Shown here: one piece after another, positions 1-5,898 of the stretch
How the letters are laid out: every line of letters starts with the position of its first letter
Numbering within the stretch: the first letter of the stretch is position 1
From: Lachnospiraceae bacterium
Lineage (GTDB): Bacteria > Bacillota_A > Clostridia > Lachnospirales > Lachnospiraceae
Length of the DNA stretch: 6,713 nt
Assembly: GCA_004556565.1 (NCBI GenBank)
Contig: SFGN01000155.1
Location: forward strand, 1-6,713
Direction: 5' to 3'
Program-made: the position numbers and the translations under genes
The notes under the pieces: model-generated
Seen by the model: the letters and a program-made list of their open reading frames with translations, nothing else
What the model was told of the DNA's origin: nothing
Databases searched by the model: none

Positions 1-19
1 AGGGGGTGCTGAATGAAAT

Positions 20-1354
20 ATGGCTGTCACAAAGATCCATCCTATCAAAAGCACCTTGAAGAAAGCCCTTGACTACATTACCAACCCGGCAAAGACAGAT
101 GGCAAACTCTATGTATCCTCTTTCGGCTGCGCGGTGGAAACCGCAGACATTGAGTTTGAGAAAACGCGGTTGCGGGCAATGAATAAGGGTAATAACCTTG
201 CCCATCACCTGATACAGGCATTTGAGCCGGGCGAGGTTACGCCGGAAGCAGCCCATGAGATCGGGCGGCAGCTTGCCGACAGCATCCTTGGCGGTAAATA
301 TGAATATGTGCTGACTACCCATATTGACAAAGGCCATGTACATAACCACCTGATTTTCTGTGCCGTGGATTTTGCCGAGCATAAGAAGTATATCTCCAAT
401 CGGAAAAGCTATGGCTTTATCCGCAAAACGAGTGACAGATTGTGCAAGGAAAACGGATTGTCCGTTGTGATCCCCGGCGCGGATCGGGGAAAGCATTATG
501 CCGAATGGGACGCGCAGCGCAAAGGGACAAGCTACAAACAAAAGCTGAAAATCGCCATTGACCGGCTCATTCCTGTCTCCGCAGACCTTGACGATCTGCT
601 GCGCCGTCTGGAAGCAGAGGGCTACGAAATCAAGCGCGGCAAATATATCTCATTCCGCGCACTCGGACAGGAACGCTTCACCCGCTGTAAGACGCTTGGA
701 GAAAGCTACACAGAGGAAGCATTAGCCGAGCGCATCAATGGCAAGGTCATTTTGAAAACCCCGAAGCCGGAGCGCACCGGCGTTTCGCTGCTCATAGATA
801 TTGAAAACTGTATTAAGGCGCAGCAGTCGGCAGGCTATGAGCGCTGGGCAAAGATTGAAAACCTCAAACGCGCAGCCCGGACAATGGTATTTCTCGATCA
901 GAACGGGATTGCCAGGTACACGGATTTGCAGCAGAAAATCGCAGAGCTGCAGGACGGGCAGGAACAGACCGCCGCAGCCCTCAAAACGGTGGAAAGCCGT
1001 TTGTCGAATATGGCGTTGCTGATCAAGCATATTGAAACATACAGGGAGCTAAGGCCGCTGTACGATGAGTACAAGAAATCCCGCGACAAGGAAAAATATC
1101 TGCGCGGGCATGAAAGTGAAATCATCCTCTTTGAAGCAGCGGCAAAGTCTCTGAAAGCGGCAGGCGTATCCGGTAAGCTCCCTGATTCCGCCAAGCTCAA
1201 AGCAGACTACCAGCGGCTTGCTGCCGAAAAGGACAGGCTGTATTCCGAATACGGAAAGCTGAAAAAGCAGCTTCGGGAATACGATGCCGTCAAACAAAAT
1301 GTTGACAGCATTTTGTCTCCGGCACAGCAAAGAGAACAGGAAAAAACATTGTAG
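20..1354 (+). CDS. MobP-type relaxase / mobilization nuclease of an integrative conjugative element
   Basis: A 444-residue relaxase that would nick one strand at the element's oriT, stay bound to the 5' end and lead the strand into the recipient. The nuclease domain fills roughly residues 1-240. Tyr19 (ALDYI) is the likely catalytic tyrosine, QAFEPGE lies at 66-72, and the metal-binding three-histidine motif is HIDKGHVHNH at 101-110 (H101, H108, H110, with D103). Residues 300-440 are charged and probably coiled coil. The sequence strongly resembles relaxases of Tn1549-like elements of gut Clostridia (recognised from memory, not searched). The ATG at 20 is preceded by AGGGGG at 1-6, a rather long spacing of 13 bases. 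TGA triplets at 10-12 and 14-16 could end an upstream gene, in such elements often a MobC-like accessory protein. No frameshift is visible and the gene looks intact. The oriT is not in the window. Confidence 0.93.
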   Translation: MAVTKIHPIKSTLKKALDYITNPAKTDGKLYVSSFGCAVETADIEFEKTRLRAMNKGNNLAHHLIQAFEPGEVTPEAAHEIGRQLADSILGGKYEYVLTTHIDKGHVHNHLIFCAVDFAEHKKYISNRKSYGFIRKTSDRLCKENGLSVVIPGADRGKHYAEWDAQRKGTSYKQKLKIAIDRLIPVSADLDDLLRRLEAEGYEIKRGKYISFRALGQERFTRCKTLGESYTEEALAERINGKVILKTPKPERTGVSLLIDIENCIKAQQSAGYERWAKIENLKRAARTMVFLDQNGIARYTDLQQKIAELQDGQEQTAAALKTVESRLSNMALLIKHIETYRELRPLYDEYKKSRDKEKYLRGHESEIILFEAAAKSLKAAGVSGKLPDSAKLKADYQRLAAEKDRLYSEYGKLKKQLREYDAVKQNVDSILSPAQQREQEKTL

Positions 1355-1359
1355 CTTAT

Positions 1360-1406
1360 TTGACATTCACACATTATTTTCAAACAATTTAATGTGCATT
1401 TGTCGT
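1360..1406. promoter_or_regulatory. Inverted repeat 1, probable AbiEi operator
   Basis: The inner half-sites CACATTA (1370-1376) and TAATGTG (1390-1396) are perfectly inverted around a 13-bp spacer. Outer half-sites GACA (1362-1365) and TGTC (1401-1404) share the same centre at 1383. It begins five bases after the relaxase stop codon and has the same geometry as the second repeat at 1414-1460. AbiEi proteins are known to bind two inverted repeats in their own promoter cooperatively; that this is such a site is inference from position and symmetry. Confidence 0.75.
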
Positions 1407-1413
1407 TACGCTA

Positions 1414-1442
1414 TTGACATCAACACATTATTTCCATATAAT
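1414..1442 (+). promoter_or_regulatory. Consensus sigma-A type promoter of the abiE operon
   Basis: A perfect TTGACA (-35, 1414-1419) and a perfect TATAAT (-10, 1437-1442) are separated by 17 bp, the ideal spacing. Transcription would start near 1449-1450, about 26 bases before the abiEi start codon. So strong a promoter fits a gene pair that is normally held down by its own repressor. A second TTGACA at 1360-1365 has only a poor -10 match (AACAAT, 1383-1388) at the right distance. Confidence 0.85.
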
Positions 1443-1460
1443 ATAATGTGTGATTGTCAA
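1414..1460. promoter_or_regulatory. Inverted repeat 2, probable AbiEi operator overlapping the promoter
   Basis: The arms TTGACATCAACACATTAT (1414-1431) and ATAATGTGTGATTGTCAA (1443-1460) are complementary at 15 of 18 positions around a centre at 1437. The inner CACATTA/TAATGTG half-sites and the 13-bp spacer between them are identical to those of the first repeat. The two centres are 54 bp apart, about five helical turns, so bound proteins would sit on the same DNA face. The repeat contains the whole core promoter, so occupancy should block RNA polymerase. Confidence 0.8.
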
Positions 1461-1475
1461 GGCGAGGTGAAGAAC

Positions 1476-2069
1476 ATGAACGACAAAGCGAAGATTGAAG
1501 AACTGCTGAAAGCCTCCGCTGATGGGACGATAACCGCAGCACAGGTGACAGAAGCCGGACTGCACCGCAGCGTGTTACAGGAACTTGTAAAAAGCGGTGA
1601 AATGTACCGATTCGGGCGCGGACTGTATGTGCAAAGCAGCGCATGGGAAGATGATTTTTATCTTTTACAGCGCAAGTACGGGCGCGGGATTTATTCCCAT
1701 GATACTGCCTTGTATTTGTTGGGGTATTCAGATCGTACCCCTGCAAAATATACAATGACCTTTCCAAAGGGTTACAATGCGCCGTCCTTGAAGCAGGAAA
1801 ACCTAATCGTTAAGCGCGTTGTACCGGAAAATTACGATTTCGGAAGAATTGAAATACAGTCTCCATCTGGTAATCCGATTCGCGTTTATGATCTGGAACG
1901 GACATTGTGCGACATCCTGCGCGGCAGCGGAAGTGATGTTCAAATCGTCGGAGAAGCTATGAAGCGTTATGCCGCATCTAAAGATAAGAACATTCACAAA
2001 CTGATGCAGTACGCAGACCAGCTTCGTGTGAAACCTAAAGTGCTGCGCTATATGGAGGTTTTGCTATGA
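1476..2069 (+). CDS. abiEi: AbiEi-family antitoxin and autorepressor (type IV toxin-antitoxin)
   Basis: A 197-residue cytoplasmic protein. The N-terminal winged-helix region (about 1-52) carries the pattern ITAAQVTEAGLHRSVLQELV followed by FGRGLYV, typical of the AbiEi N-terminal domain. The C-terminal part has the family signatures YSHDTALYLLGYSDR (73-87), TFPKGYN (95-101) and IRVYDLERTLCDIL (135-148). In characterised systems AbiEi represses its own promoter and neutralises AbiEii without direct contact, which defines type IV toxin-antitoxin systems. The frame stays open upstream to 1284, but I chose the ATG at 1476. It has AGGTGA at 1465-1470 with good spacing, it follows the consensus promoter, and the protein then has the usual family length. 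The stop overlaps the toxin start (ATGA), which implies translational coupling. Confidence 0.9.
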   Translation: MNDKAKIEELLKASADGTITAAQVTEAGLHRSVLQELVKSGEMYRFGRGLYVQSSAWEDDFYLLQRKYGRGIYSHDTALYLLGYSDRTPAKYTMTFPKGYNAPSLKQENLIVKRVVPENYDFGRIEIQSPSGNPIRVYDLERTLCDILRGSGSDVQIVGEAMKRYAASKDKNIHKLMQYADQLRVKPKVLRYMEVLL

Positions 2070-2911
2070 TTACAAAGAATCCGATGCAACTGAAAGCCTT
2101 TATTAAGAAGAAAGCAGCAGAGAAAAATATTTCGGCGCAGCTCGTCATGCAGAACTATATGCTGGAACGGCTGCTTGAACGGATTTCTCTCTCATCGTAT
2201 AAACACAATTTCATTCTCAAAGGCGGCTTTCTGATTTCCGCCATTGTCGGGCTGGACACACGGGCGACGATGGATTTGGACACTACAATTAAAGGCTTCA
2301 CACTGACGCATGAAGTAATCCGATCTATTTTCAAAGAGATTTGTGCCATACAAATTGACGATGACGTACAGTTTGAAGTCGTCGGAGTTTCTGACATCCG
2401 CGAGGGCGACGACTATCCAGGTATCCGCGTCGCTCTGAAAGCGAACTATCCGCCGATCAGCGTACCGCTAACCGTAGATGTTACCACGGGCGATATTATA
2501 ACGCCCCGCGAGGTGGAATACACATTTTCCCTGCTGTTTGACGACCGCACGATCAGTATTCTCGCCTACAACCTTGAAACTGTATTGGCGGAAAAGCTGG
2601 AAACTGTTCTGTCCCGCAACATTGCGAATACCCGTCCAAGAGATTATTACGACGTACATATTCTGTACGCGCTGCGCGGCGCGGAGTGCGATAAAGCGAC
2701 ACTGCGCTACGCGCTGGAACGGACAACGCAGAAGCGCGGCAGCGGCTTGATCCTGACGAACTACCCGGAGATTATGAAAGAGATCCGCGAAAGCGATACG
2801 CTCCGCAAGCTGTGGGAGAAATACAGCCGCGAGTATGACTACGCAAAGGATATTTCCTATGATGACACTTGCAATACCATTCAGACGATTATGGAAGCAA
2901 TCACGCAGTAA
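2066..2911 (+). CDS. abiEii: AbiEii/AbiGii-family nucleotidyltransferase toxin
   Basis: A 281-residue protein of the AbiEii (DUF1814) nucleotidyltransferase family. Visible motifs in order are: KGGFLIS at 52-58 (the GG nucleotide-binding turn); TMDLDTT at 68-74, with D70 and D72 as the probable metal-binding aspartates; LTVDVTTGD at 135-143, whose D138 may be the third acidic residue; AEKLET at 175-180; and RPRDYYDV at 190-197. In known systems the protein binds nucleotide and halts growth, with phage infection as one trigger. Related MenT toxins add nucleotides to tRNA 3' ends; tRNA as the target here is inference. The gene overlaps abiEi by four bases and has GGAGG at 2054-2058, seven bases before its ATG. 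All motifs are present, so it looks active. Confidence 0.9.
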   Translation: MITKNPMQLKAFIKKKAAEKNISAQLVMQNYMLERLLERISLSSYKHNFILKGGFLISAIVGLDTRATMDLDTTIKGFTLTHEVIRSIFKEICAIQIDDDVQFEVVGVSDIREGDDYPGIRVALKANYPPISVPLTVDVTTGDIITPREVEYTFSLLFDDRTISILAYNLETVLAEKLETVLSRNIANTRPRDYYDVHILYALRGAECDKATLRYALERTTQKRGSGLILTNYPEIMKEIRESDTLRKLWEKYSREYDYAKDISYDDTCNTIQTIMEAITQ

Positions 2912-2929
2912 ACGAAAGGAGGATATTTT

Positions 2930-3325
2930 ATGGGCTATCTGGCAGCGCAAGGCGCAATTTTGGCAATCGGCATTGTAATCGGGTTGATCTGTTCGGTCAT
3001 CGGGCTTTTCTTCGGGCATATCATTTTGTTTGATAGTATTGCCCTCGGCATTGTTGCCGGAGTGTGCTGCAATTCTTTTACACCCATTCATCCGGCACTT
3101 TGTATAGTGATCGGGATTGCGGTATTTCTGCTGCTGTTATGGCTGCAACATACCAAAATTGGCTTTTGGGTGGTTGGCGGACTGCTCACACTGATTTATG
3201 CTGCGGTATCGGGGCTGCTGGCATACATGATATCGGAGCATGATCCCGTATGGGGTTGGGTGATCTTCGGGCTGGTATTCCTCGTGGTCGGTGCGCTGCA
3301 CCTACGCGCACGGGACAAGGTATAG
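2930..3325 (+). CDS. Small multi-pass membrane protein linked to the abiE operon
   Basis: A 131-residue, very hydrophobic protein that I do not recognise. About five membrane segments can be drawn at residues 7-29, 32-50, 56-73, 77-100 and 107-125, and the protein ends in the basic tail HLRARDKV. There is no signal peptide, catalytic motif or known domain that I can see. Two adjacent cysteines lie at 46-47. The ATG is well supported: AAAGGAGG at 2915-2922 is a near-perfect ribosome site seven bases upstream. The gap to the toxin stop is only 18 bp and has no promoter or terminator, so it is probably the third gene of the abiE transcript. It could be an accessory of the toxin system, a membrane-stress or immunity-like protein, or unrelated cargo. 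The sequence does not decide between these. Confidence 0.8.
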   Translation: MGYLAAQGAILAIGIVIGLICSVIGLFFGHIILFDSIALGIVAGVCCNSFTPIHPALCIVIGIAVFLLLLWLQHTKIGFWVVGGLLTLIYAAVSGLLAYMISEHDPVWGWVIFGLVFLVVGALHLRARDKV

Positions 3326-3327
3326 AG

Positions 3328-3358
3328 GCAAATATTATTTGCGGAATCGCTATTTCGC
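3328..3358. other. Two short hairpins after the abiE-linked membrane gene
   Basis: GCAAAT-ATT-ATTTGC (3328-3342) is a perfect 6-bp stem with a 3-base loop, starting two bases after the stop codon. Overlapping its last two bases, GCGGAAT (3341-3347) pairs with ATTTCGC (3352-3358) through one G-U pair. The two stems cannot form fully at once. Neither is followed by a T-run, so this is not a standard intrinsic terminator; it may mark the end of the abiE message. Confidence 0.35.
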
Positions 3359-3394
3359 GCAAAAGTAAATTGCTGGTTTGACAAGCACATTTGG

Positions 3395-3423
3395 TAGATA
3401 GTAAACGCAATACCAAGTACAAT
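3395..3423 (+). promoter_or_regulatory. Probable promoter of the membrane-anchored XRE regulator
   Basis: TAGATA (3395-3400, 4 of 6 matches to -35) and TACAAT (3418-3423, 5 of 6 to -10) are 17 bp apart and would start transcription near 3430, just before the ribosome site. A perfect TTGACA lies further upstream at 3378-3383, but it has no acceptable -10 at 15-17 bp. A 6-bp inverted repeat, TTGGTA (3391-3396) and TACCAA (3411-3416) with a 14-bp gap, lies between and over these elements and could be an operator. Confidence 0.5.
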
Positions 3424-3450
3424 GAAACCAAAGTAGAAGGAGGTACTAAA

Positions 3451-4095
3451 ATGAGCATCAAACTTGCAGATAACATTATTGCCCTGCGAAAGCAGAACGG
3501 ATTCTCACAAGAAGAATTTGCTGAAAAAATAGGTGTTTCCAGACAGGCGGTTTCAAGTTGGGAACGCGGGATTGCAACGCCGGATGTGGAAACACTTAAT
3601 GCTCTTGCTAAGCTTTTCGATGTGGATTTATCATCTCTGATAAATGGAGAAAGCTTTGAACGGAAGAAGTCGAAAGATACCGCGCCATATCGCACGGCAC
3701 TTTTGATTGCTTCGATCGTGTTGATGATTACGCATTTCATTCTTGCTTTCCTCGGTAAGATTGAAATATTCCCGGTTGTACTGATCCCTGGCGTTCTTGT
3801 TTCGCTTTCAGTGTTGATCCACTTCGTGTTTCGCCACACCACCGCGCAGAATGATTTTTCTATCATTGCAGGGTTTGACAAGAAAAAGGATAATGTGGAG
3901 ATTGTAAAAAAACAGCTCGCTACGATTGATTTGCTCAATCTTGCCGTTGTAGTGTTCTTTAATATATTATTCTTCTTTATGTATTCAAGTCCGAAAGAAG
4001 GACAACTTGTAGGCAGTTTAGTCTTTTTCGGCGCATATTTTCTAACGTTCATTACGATTGTTGTTGGAGTGAATATTAAGATAAAGTCACGATGA
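3451..4095 (+). CDS. XRE-family HTH regulator with four C-terminal membrane helices
   Basis: A 214-residue protein with an XRE/Cro helix-turn-helix at about 7-61 (LRKQNGFSQEEFAEKIGVS, then SRQAVSSWERG containing the recognition helix, then LAKLFDVDLSSLI). A charged linker (68-79) follows, then four predicted membrane segments near 81-101, 105-127, 159-179 and 187-209. The cytoplasmic stretch between helices two and three contains the motif FSIIAGF. Membrane-tethered XRE proteins are common in Bacillota and often regulate nearby genes; the target here is unknown. An upstream TTG at 3391 is in frame, but the ATG at 3451 is chosen because AAGGAGG at 3437-3443 sits seven bases before it and the HTH then begins near the N-terminus as usual. 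It has its own promoter and so is probably separate from the abiE transcript. Confidence 0.85.
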   Translation: MSIKLADNIIALRKQNGFSQEEFAEKIGVSRQAVSSWERGIATPDVETLNALAKLFDVDLSSLINGESFERKKSKDTAPYRTALLIASIVLMITHFILAFLGKIEIFPVVLIPGVLVSLSVLIHFVFRHTTAQNDFSIIAGFDKKKDNVEIVKKQLATIDLLNLAVVVFFNILFFFMYSSPKEGQLVGSLVFFGAYFLTFITIVVGVNIKIKSR

Positions 4096-4108
4096 CCTTA
4101 TCTTAATA
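4074..4108. repeat. Near-perfect 35-bp palindrome spanning the regulator's stop codon
   Basis: TATTAAGATAA (4074-4084) is perfectly inverted as TTATCTTAATA (4098-4108). GTCA/TGAC pair inside it, leaving one A/C mismatch (4085/4097) and a 3-base centre CGA. The TGA stop codon (4093-4095) lies in the right half. The stem is AT-rich and no T-run follows, so it is not a classic terminator. It could be a transcript-end stabiliser, a protein-binding site or a mobile-element remnant. Confidence 0.6.
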
Positions 4109-4237
4109 GCCAATTGCAATAAAGAGGTAAGGAAACAGATGGACCGGCCGTGGACAATTAGAGGCGAGAAAAGCCGCTTATATCAAGGCTTTCTGGCGTG
4201 GAAACCAAGCTGCCCGTATGTTTTCCTTTCCACAAGA

Positions 4238-4327
4238 GAAAACAGTCTTTGAAACCGTGACGAAATGGCAAAAAAGAAAATGGAAAACAGTCTTTGAAAC
4301 CGTGACGAAATGGCAAAAAAGAAAATG
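4238..4327. repeat. Exact tandem duplication, two 45-bp units
   Basis: Positions 4238-4282 and 4283-4327 are identical over all 45 bases, each starting GAAAACAGTC and ending AAGAAAATG. The period is a multiple of three, so any frame through it stays open or closed unchanged. The absence of any difference between copies points to a recent slippage or unequal-exchange event. The second copy ends on the first base of the hairpin stem at 4327. Confidence 0.95.
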
Positions 4328-4364
4328 CGGGACGCAGCAGCCGAAGATGGCCGCTGCGTCCCGC
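4327..4364 (-). terminator. Strong GC hairpin with a minus-strand T-rich tail
   Basis: GCGGGACGCAGC (4327-4338) and GCTGCGTCCCGC (4353-4364) form a perfect 12-bp stem around a 14-base loop. Read on the minus strand it is followed at once by the T-rich run ATTTTCTTTTTTG, the layout of an intrinsic terminator for transcription coming from the sigma/anti-sigma operon. On the plus strand the tail (GTTTGTGTATT) is weaker. It would be a second, back-up stop beyond the hairpin at 4439-4479. Confidence 0.65.
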
Positions 4365-4438
4365 GTTTGTGTATTACCGCCGCTTTTGGAATACCGTATC
4401 CGCAAATCATTGAAACAGCCCGTGATTCCGTAATTAGC

Positions 4439-4479
4439 AACAAATAGGGGCAGTCTAACATGGCCTGCCCCCATTTGTT
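4439..4479. terminator. Probable bidirectional terminator
   Basis: AACAAATAGGGGCAG (4439-4453) pairs with CTGCCCCCATTTGTT (4465-4479) at 14 of 15 positions, with an 11-base loop. The GC core is flanked by A-rich and T-rich arms, so in either direction the core stem is followed by a T-rich stretch. It lies between converging transcription units, 66 bp past the anti-sigma stop codon, where such an element is expected. Confidence 0.75.
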
Positions 4480-4545
4480 ATTTCTAAGTGAATTTCTCCC
4501 TGTAACTTATTCCACTCTACGCAGTTTGGAATCGGTACTGCCGGA

Positions 4546-5898
4546 TTAGTCAAATGTCGTTCCCGGGTTCGGCAGCAGAATTGGCTCTTTGTTCTTTTCA
4601 AGAATATTGCCAGTTACCGCATCAATTCTGTAAGTGTATTGATATTCGCCGTTATTAAATTCCAGTATGTAGCAGGGATTGCCCTGATTGCGGTTCAGTT
4701 CTTCCTTGGTGAACTCAATTTTCTGCGCTTTATCATCAAGCCCCGCATCCTTCAAGGCTATGCTCTTTGCCTCTTCCAGAGAGATGAACTCCTGCGTACC
4801 GATATTCTCCTGATTCTTTTCCAGTACGCTTCCCAGTACAGCATCAATACGGTAGGTCCACCGGGTCTGCGTATCGGCGAAAACAAGTCGGTAGTAAGGA
4901 GTCTTGATGCCGCCGTCCACCAGTGTTTCCTCTGTATAGGTGACTTTGTTCATACAACCTGCATCATCTACGGCAATCTTCTTTGCGTTTTCAAGAAGAA
5001 TGTATTCTCTTCCATAGAGAATATCGCCGGTTTTGGCATCGATTTGGTAGAAATACTGATTCTTGTTGGTGTAAAATTCCAAGAAATAGCATGGTTCTTT
5101 TTGGCTGCTGTTCAACTCGGCTTTGGTAAAAATGACTTTCTGTGCTTCCTTATCAAGCCCTGCATCTTTAAGAGCGATTCTCTTTGCTTCCGGAAGGCCG
5201 ATATAAGCAGGATTAATTGGATCGATTTCAACTTCATCCTGTAACATCATAAGCACGTCCAGAGAAAGCCCGGCAAGCTCGTCCAAAGTCATGTCGGTCC
5301 TTTTTGAAGCTGCAAGAATAAAGTCCGCTTTTCCCCGCGAAATGCTCAGCTCATCTGCAATTTCTTTTGCCTGACTATCGTCAGATTCATCATGGAAAAC
5401 AACCGTTTCCACGACCTGCGTCTGCGCTAAAGCGTTCTGAATCGTTGAGGTGAGCGCGGCTTTCAGTTCGCTGTTGCTATTGATTCTGGAGTCAAAAGAA
5501 ACCAAAACCATACTGTTGCTGTTCTCCATAATACCGCCGGTAACATATGCTGAAACGGTCTGTTTTACAGCGTTCTCAACGCTCTGCTTTTCAAGCGAAA
5601 TGTCGCGGAGCGCATTTTCTGCATCGCTGTTAAGGAAACTGACATCTTTCACGGTTCCGTTTTTCGCAATTGTGTATTCAACGCTGGGGTTGACATCCAG
5701 TGTAAATGCGCCTGCCGTTGCATGGCTTGAAAGGTATTTTGCAGTGACAACAGTGCATAGAATCAAAGCCAGACAAGCGGCCATCGTTCCAAACCTGAAC
5801 CAAACGCTTCTATGACACCCATTGTCATTGCTTTCTGCATCAGCAATCAGATTGTCATCGATTTTTCCGATCGCATTCAGTAATCTTTCGGTTTTCAT
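4546..5898 (-). CDS. RsgI-type membrane anti-sigma factor with three PepSY repeats
   Basis: A 450-residue single-pass membrane protein, the likely partner of the adjacent sigma factor. Residues 1-35 are cytoplasmic (MKTERLLNAIGKIDDNLIAD) and presumably hold the sigma factor. A membrane helix spans about 36-55. Outside it, residues 63-165 form an RsgI-like domain containing TLDVNPSVEY at 66-75. In clostridial RsgI proteins the Asn-Pro bond in this motif is cut by self-cleavage during signalling; here it would be N70-P71. Three PepSY-like units follow at about 232-293, 298-361 and 370-435. Units one and three share 38 of 58 residues without gaps by hand count; unit two is more distant. PepSY domains are thought to bind or inhibit peptidases or sense ligands at the surface. 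Start: ATG at 5898 with AAAAGGAGGG nine bases upstream. It overlaps the sigma gene by ATGA. Calling it anti-sigma is inference from operon order and domain layout. Confidence 0.85.
   Translation of the reverse strand: MKTERLLNAIGKIDDNLIADAESNDNGCHRSVWFRFGTMAACLALILCTVVTAKYLSSHATAGAFTLDVNPSVEYTIAKNGTVKDVSFLNSDAENALRDISLEKQSVENAVKQTVSAYVTGGIMENSNSMVLVSFDSRINSNSELKAALTSTIQNALAQTQVVETVVFHDESDDSQAKEIADELSISRGKADFILAASKRTDMTLDELAGLSLDVLMMLQDEVEIDPINPAYIGLPEAKRIALKDAGLDKEAQKVIFTKAELNSSQKEPCYFLEFYTNKNQYFYQIDAKTGDILYGREYILLENAKKIAVDDAGCMNKVTYTEETLVDGGIKTPYYRLVFADTQTRWTYRIDAVLGSVLEKNQENIGTQEFISLEEAKSIALKDAGLDDKAQKIEFTKEELNRNQGNPCYILEFNNGEYQYTYRIDAVTGNILEKNKEPILLPNPGTTFD

Larger units (their letters stand above)
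4109..4545. other. Gene-poor region between convergent units
   Basis: I find no convincing gene in this 437-bp stretch. It holds a 45-bp tandem duplication and two strong hairpins, listed separately. Two short frames deserve mention. One runs 4139-4252 on + (37 residues, starting MDRPWTIRGEK), has AAGG six bases upstream of its ATG, and ends inside the first repeat copy. The other runs 4310-4447 on + (45 residues, starting MAKKKMRDAAAED), starts in the second copy and has no ribosome site. Both may be remnants of decayed mobile-element genes; neither resembles a family I know. Confidence 0.5.

Noticed and set aside
1284..1475. An N-terminal extension of the AbiEi protein by 64 residues
   Set aside because: It would overlap the relaxase gene and run through the promoter and both operators. 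It is rich in Cys and His unlike the family, and the ATG at 1476 has a proper ribosome site and gives normal length.
3391..3450. A TTG start adding 20 residues to the XRE regulator
   Set aside because: The extra residues would be translated from the promoter region itself, and the ATG at 3451 has AAGGAGG at ideal spacing.
3186..4052. A long minus-strand open frame across the membrane gene and the XRE gene
   Set aside because: It is antisense to a clear HTH gene and to a membrane gene with strong ribosome sites. Its composition is rich in Ser, Arg, Cys and Pro, with no recognisable domain.
4074..4108. An intrinsic terminator for the XRE regulator
   Set aside because: The stem is long but AT-rich, includes the stop codon, and is followed by AGCCAATTGC rather than a T-run. 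Listed as a palindrome instead.
4238..4327. A CRISPR array
   Set aside because: The two 45-bp copies are directly adjacent with no spacer between them, and no cas genes are present.
4218..4433. A 71-residue plus-strand frame with a duplicated KTVFETVTKWQKRKW unit
   Set aside because: No ribosome site and no family resemblance. The repeat in the protein is simply the 45-bp DNA duplication, and the frame runs through a terminator-like hairpin.
4639..5815. Plus-strand open frames within the anti-sigma gene
   Set aside because: They are antisense to a gene with clear domains and coupled translation. They lack ribosome sites and domain signatures.
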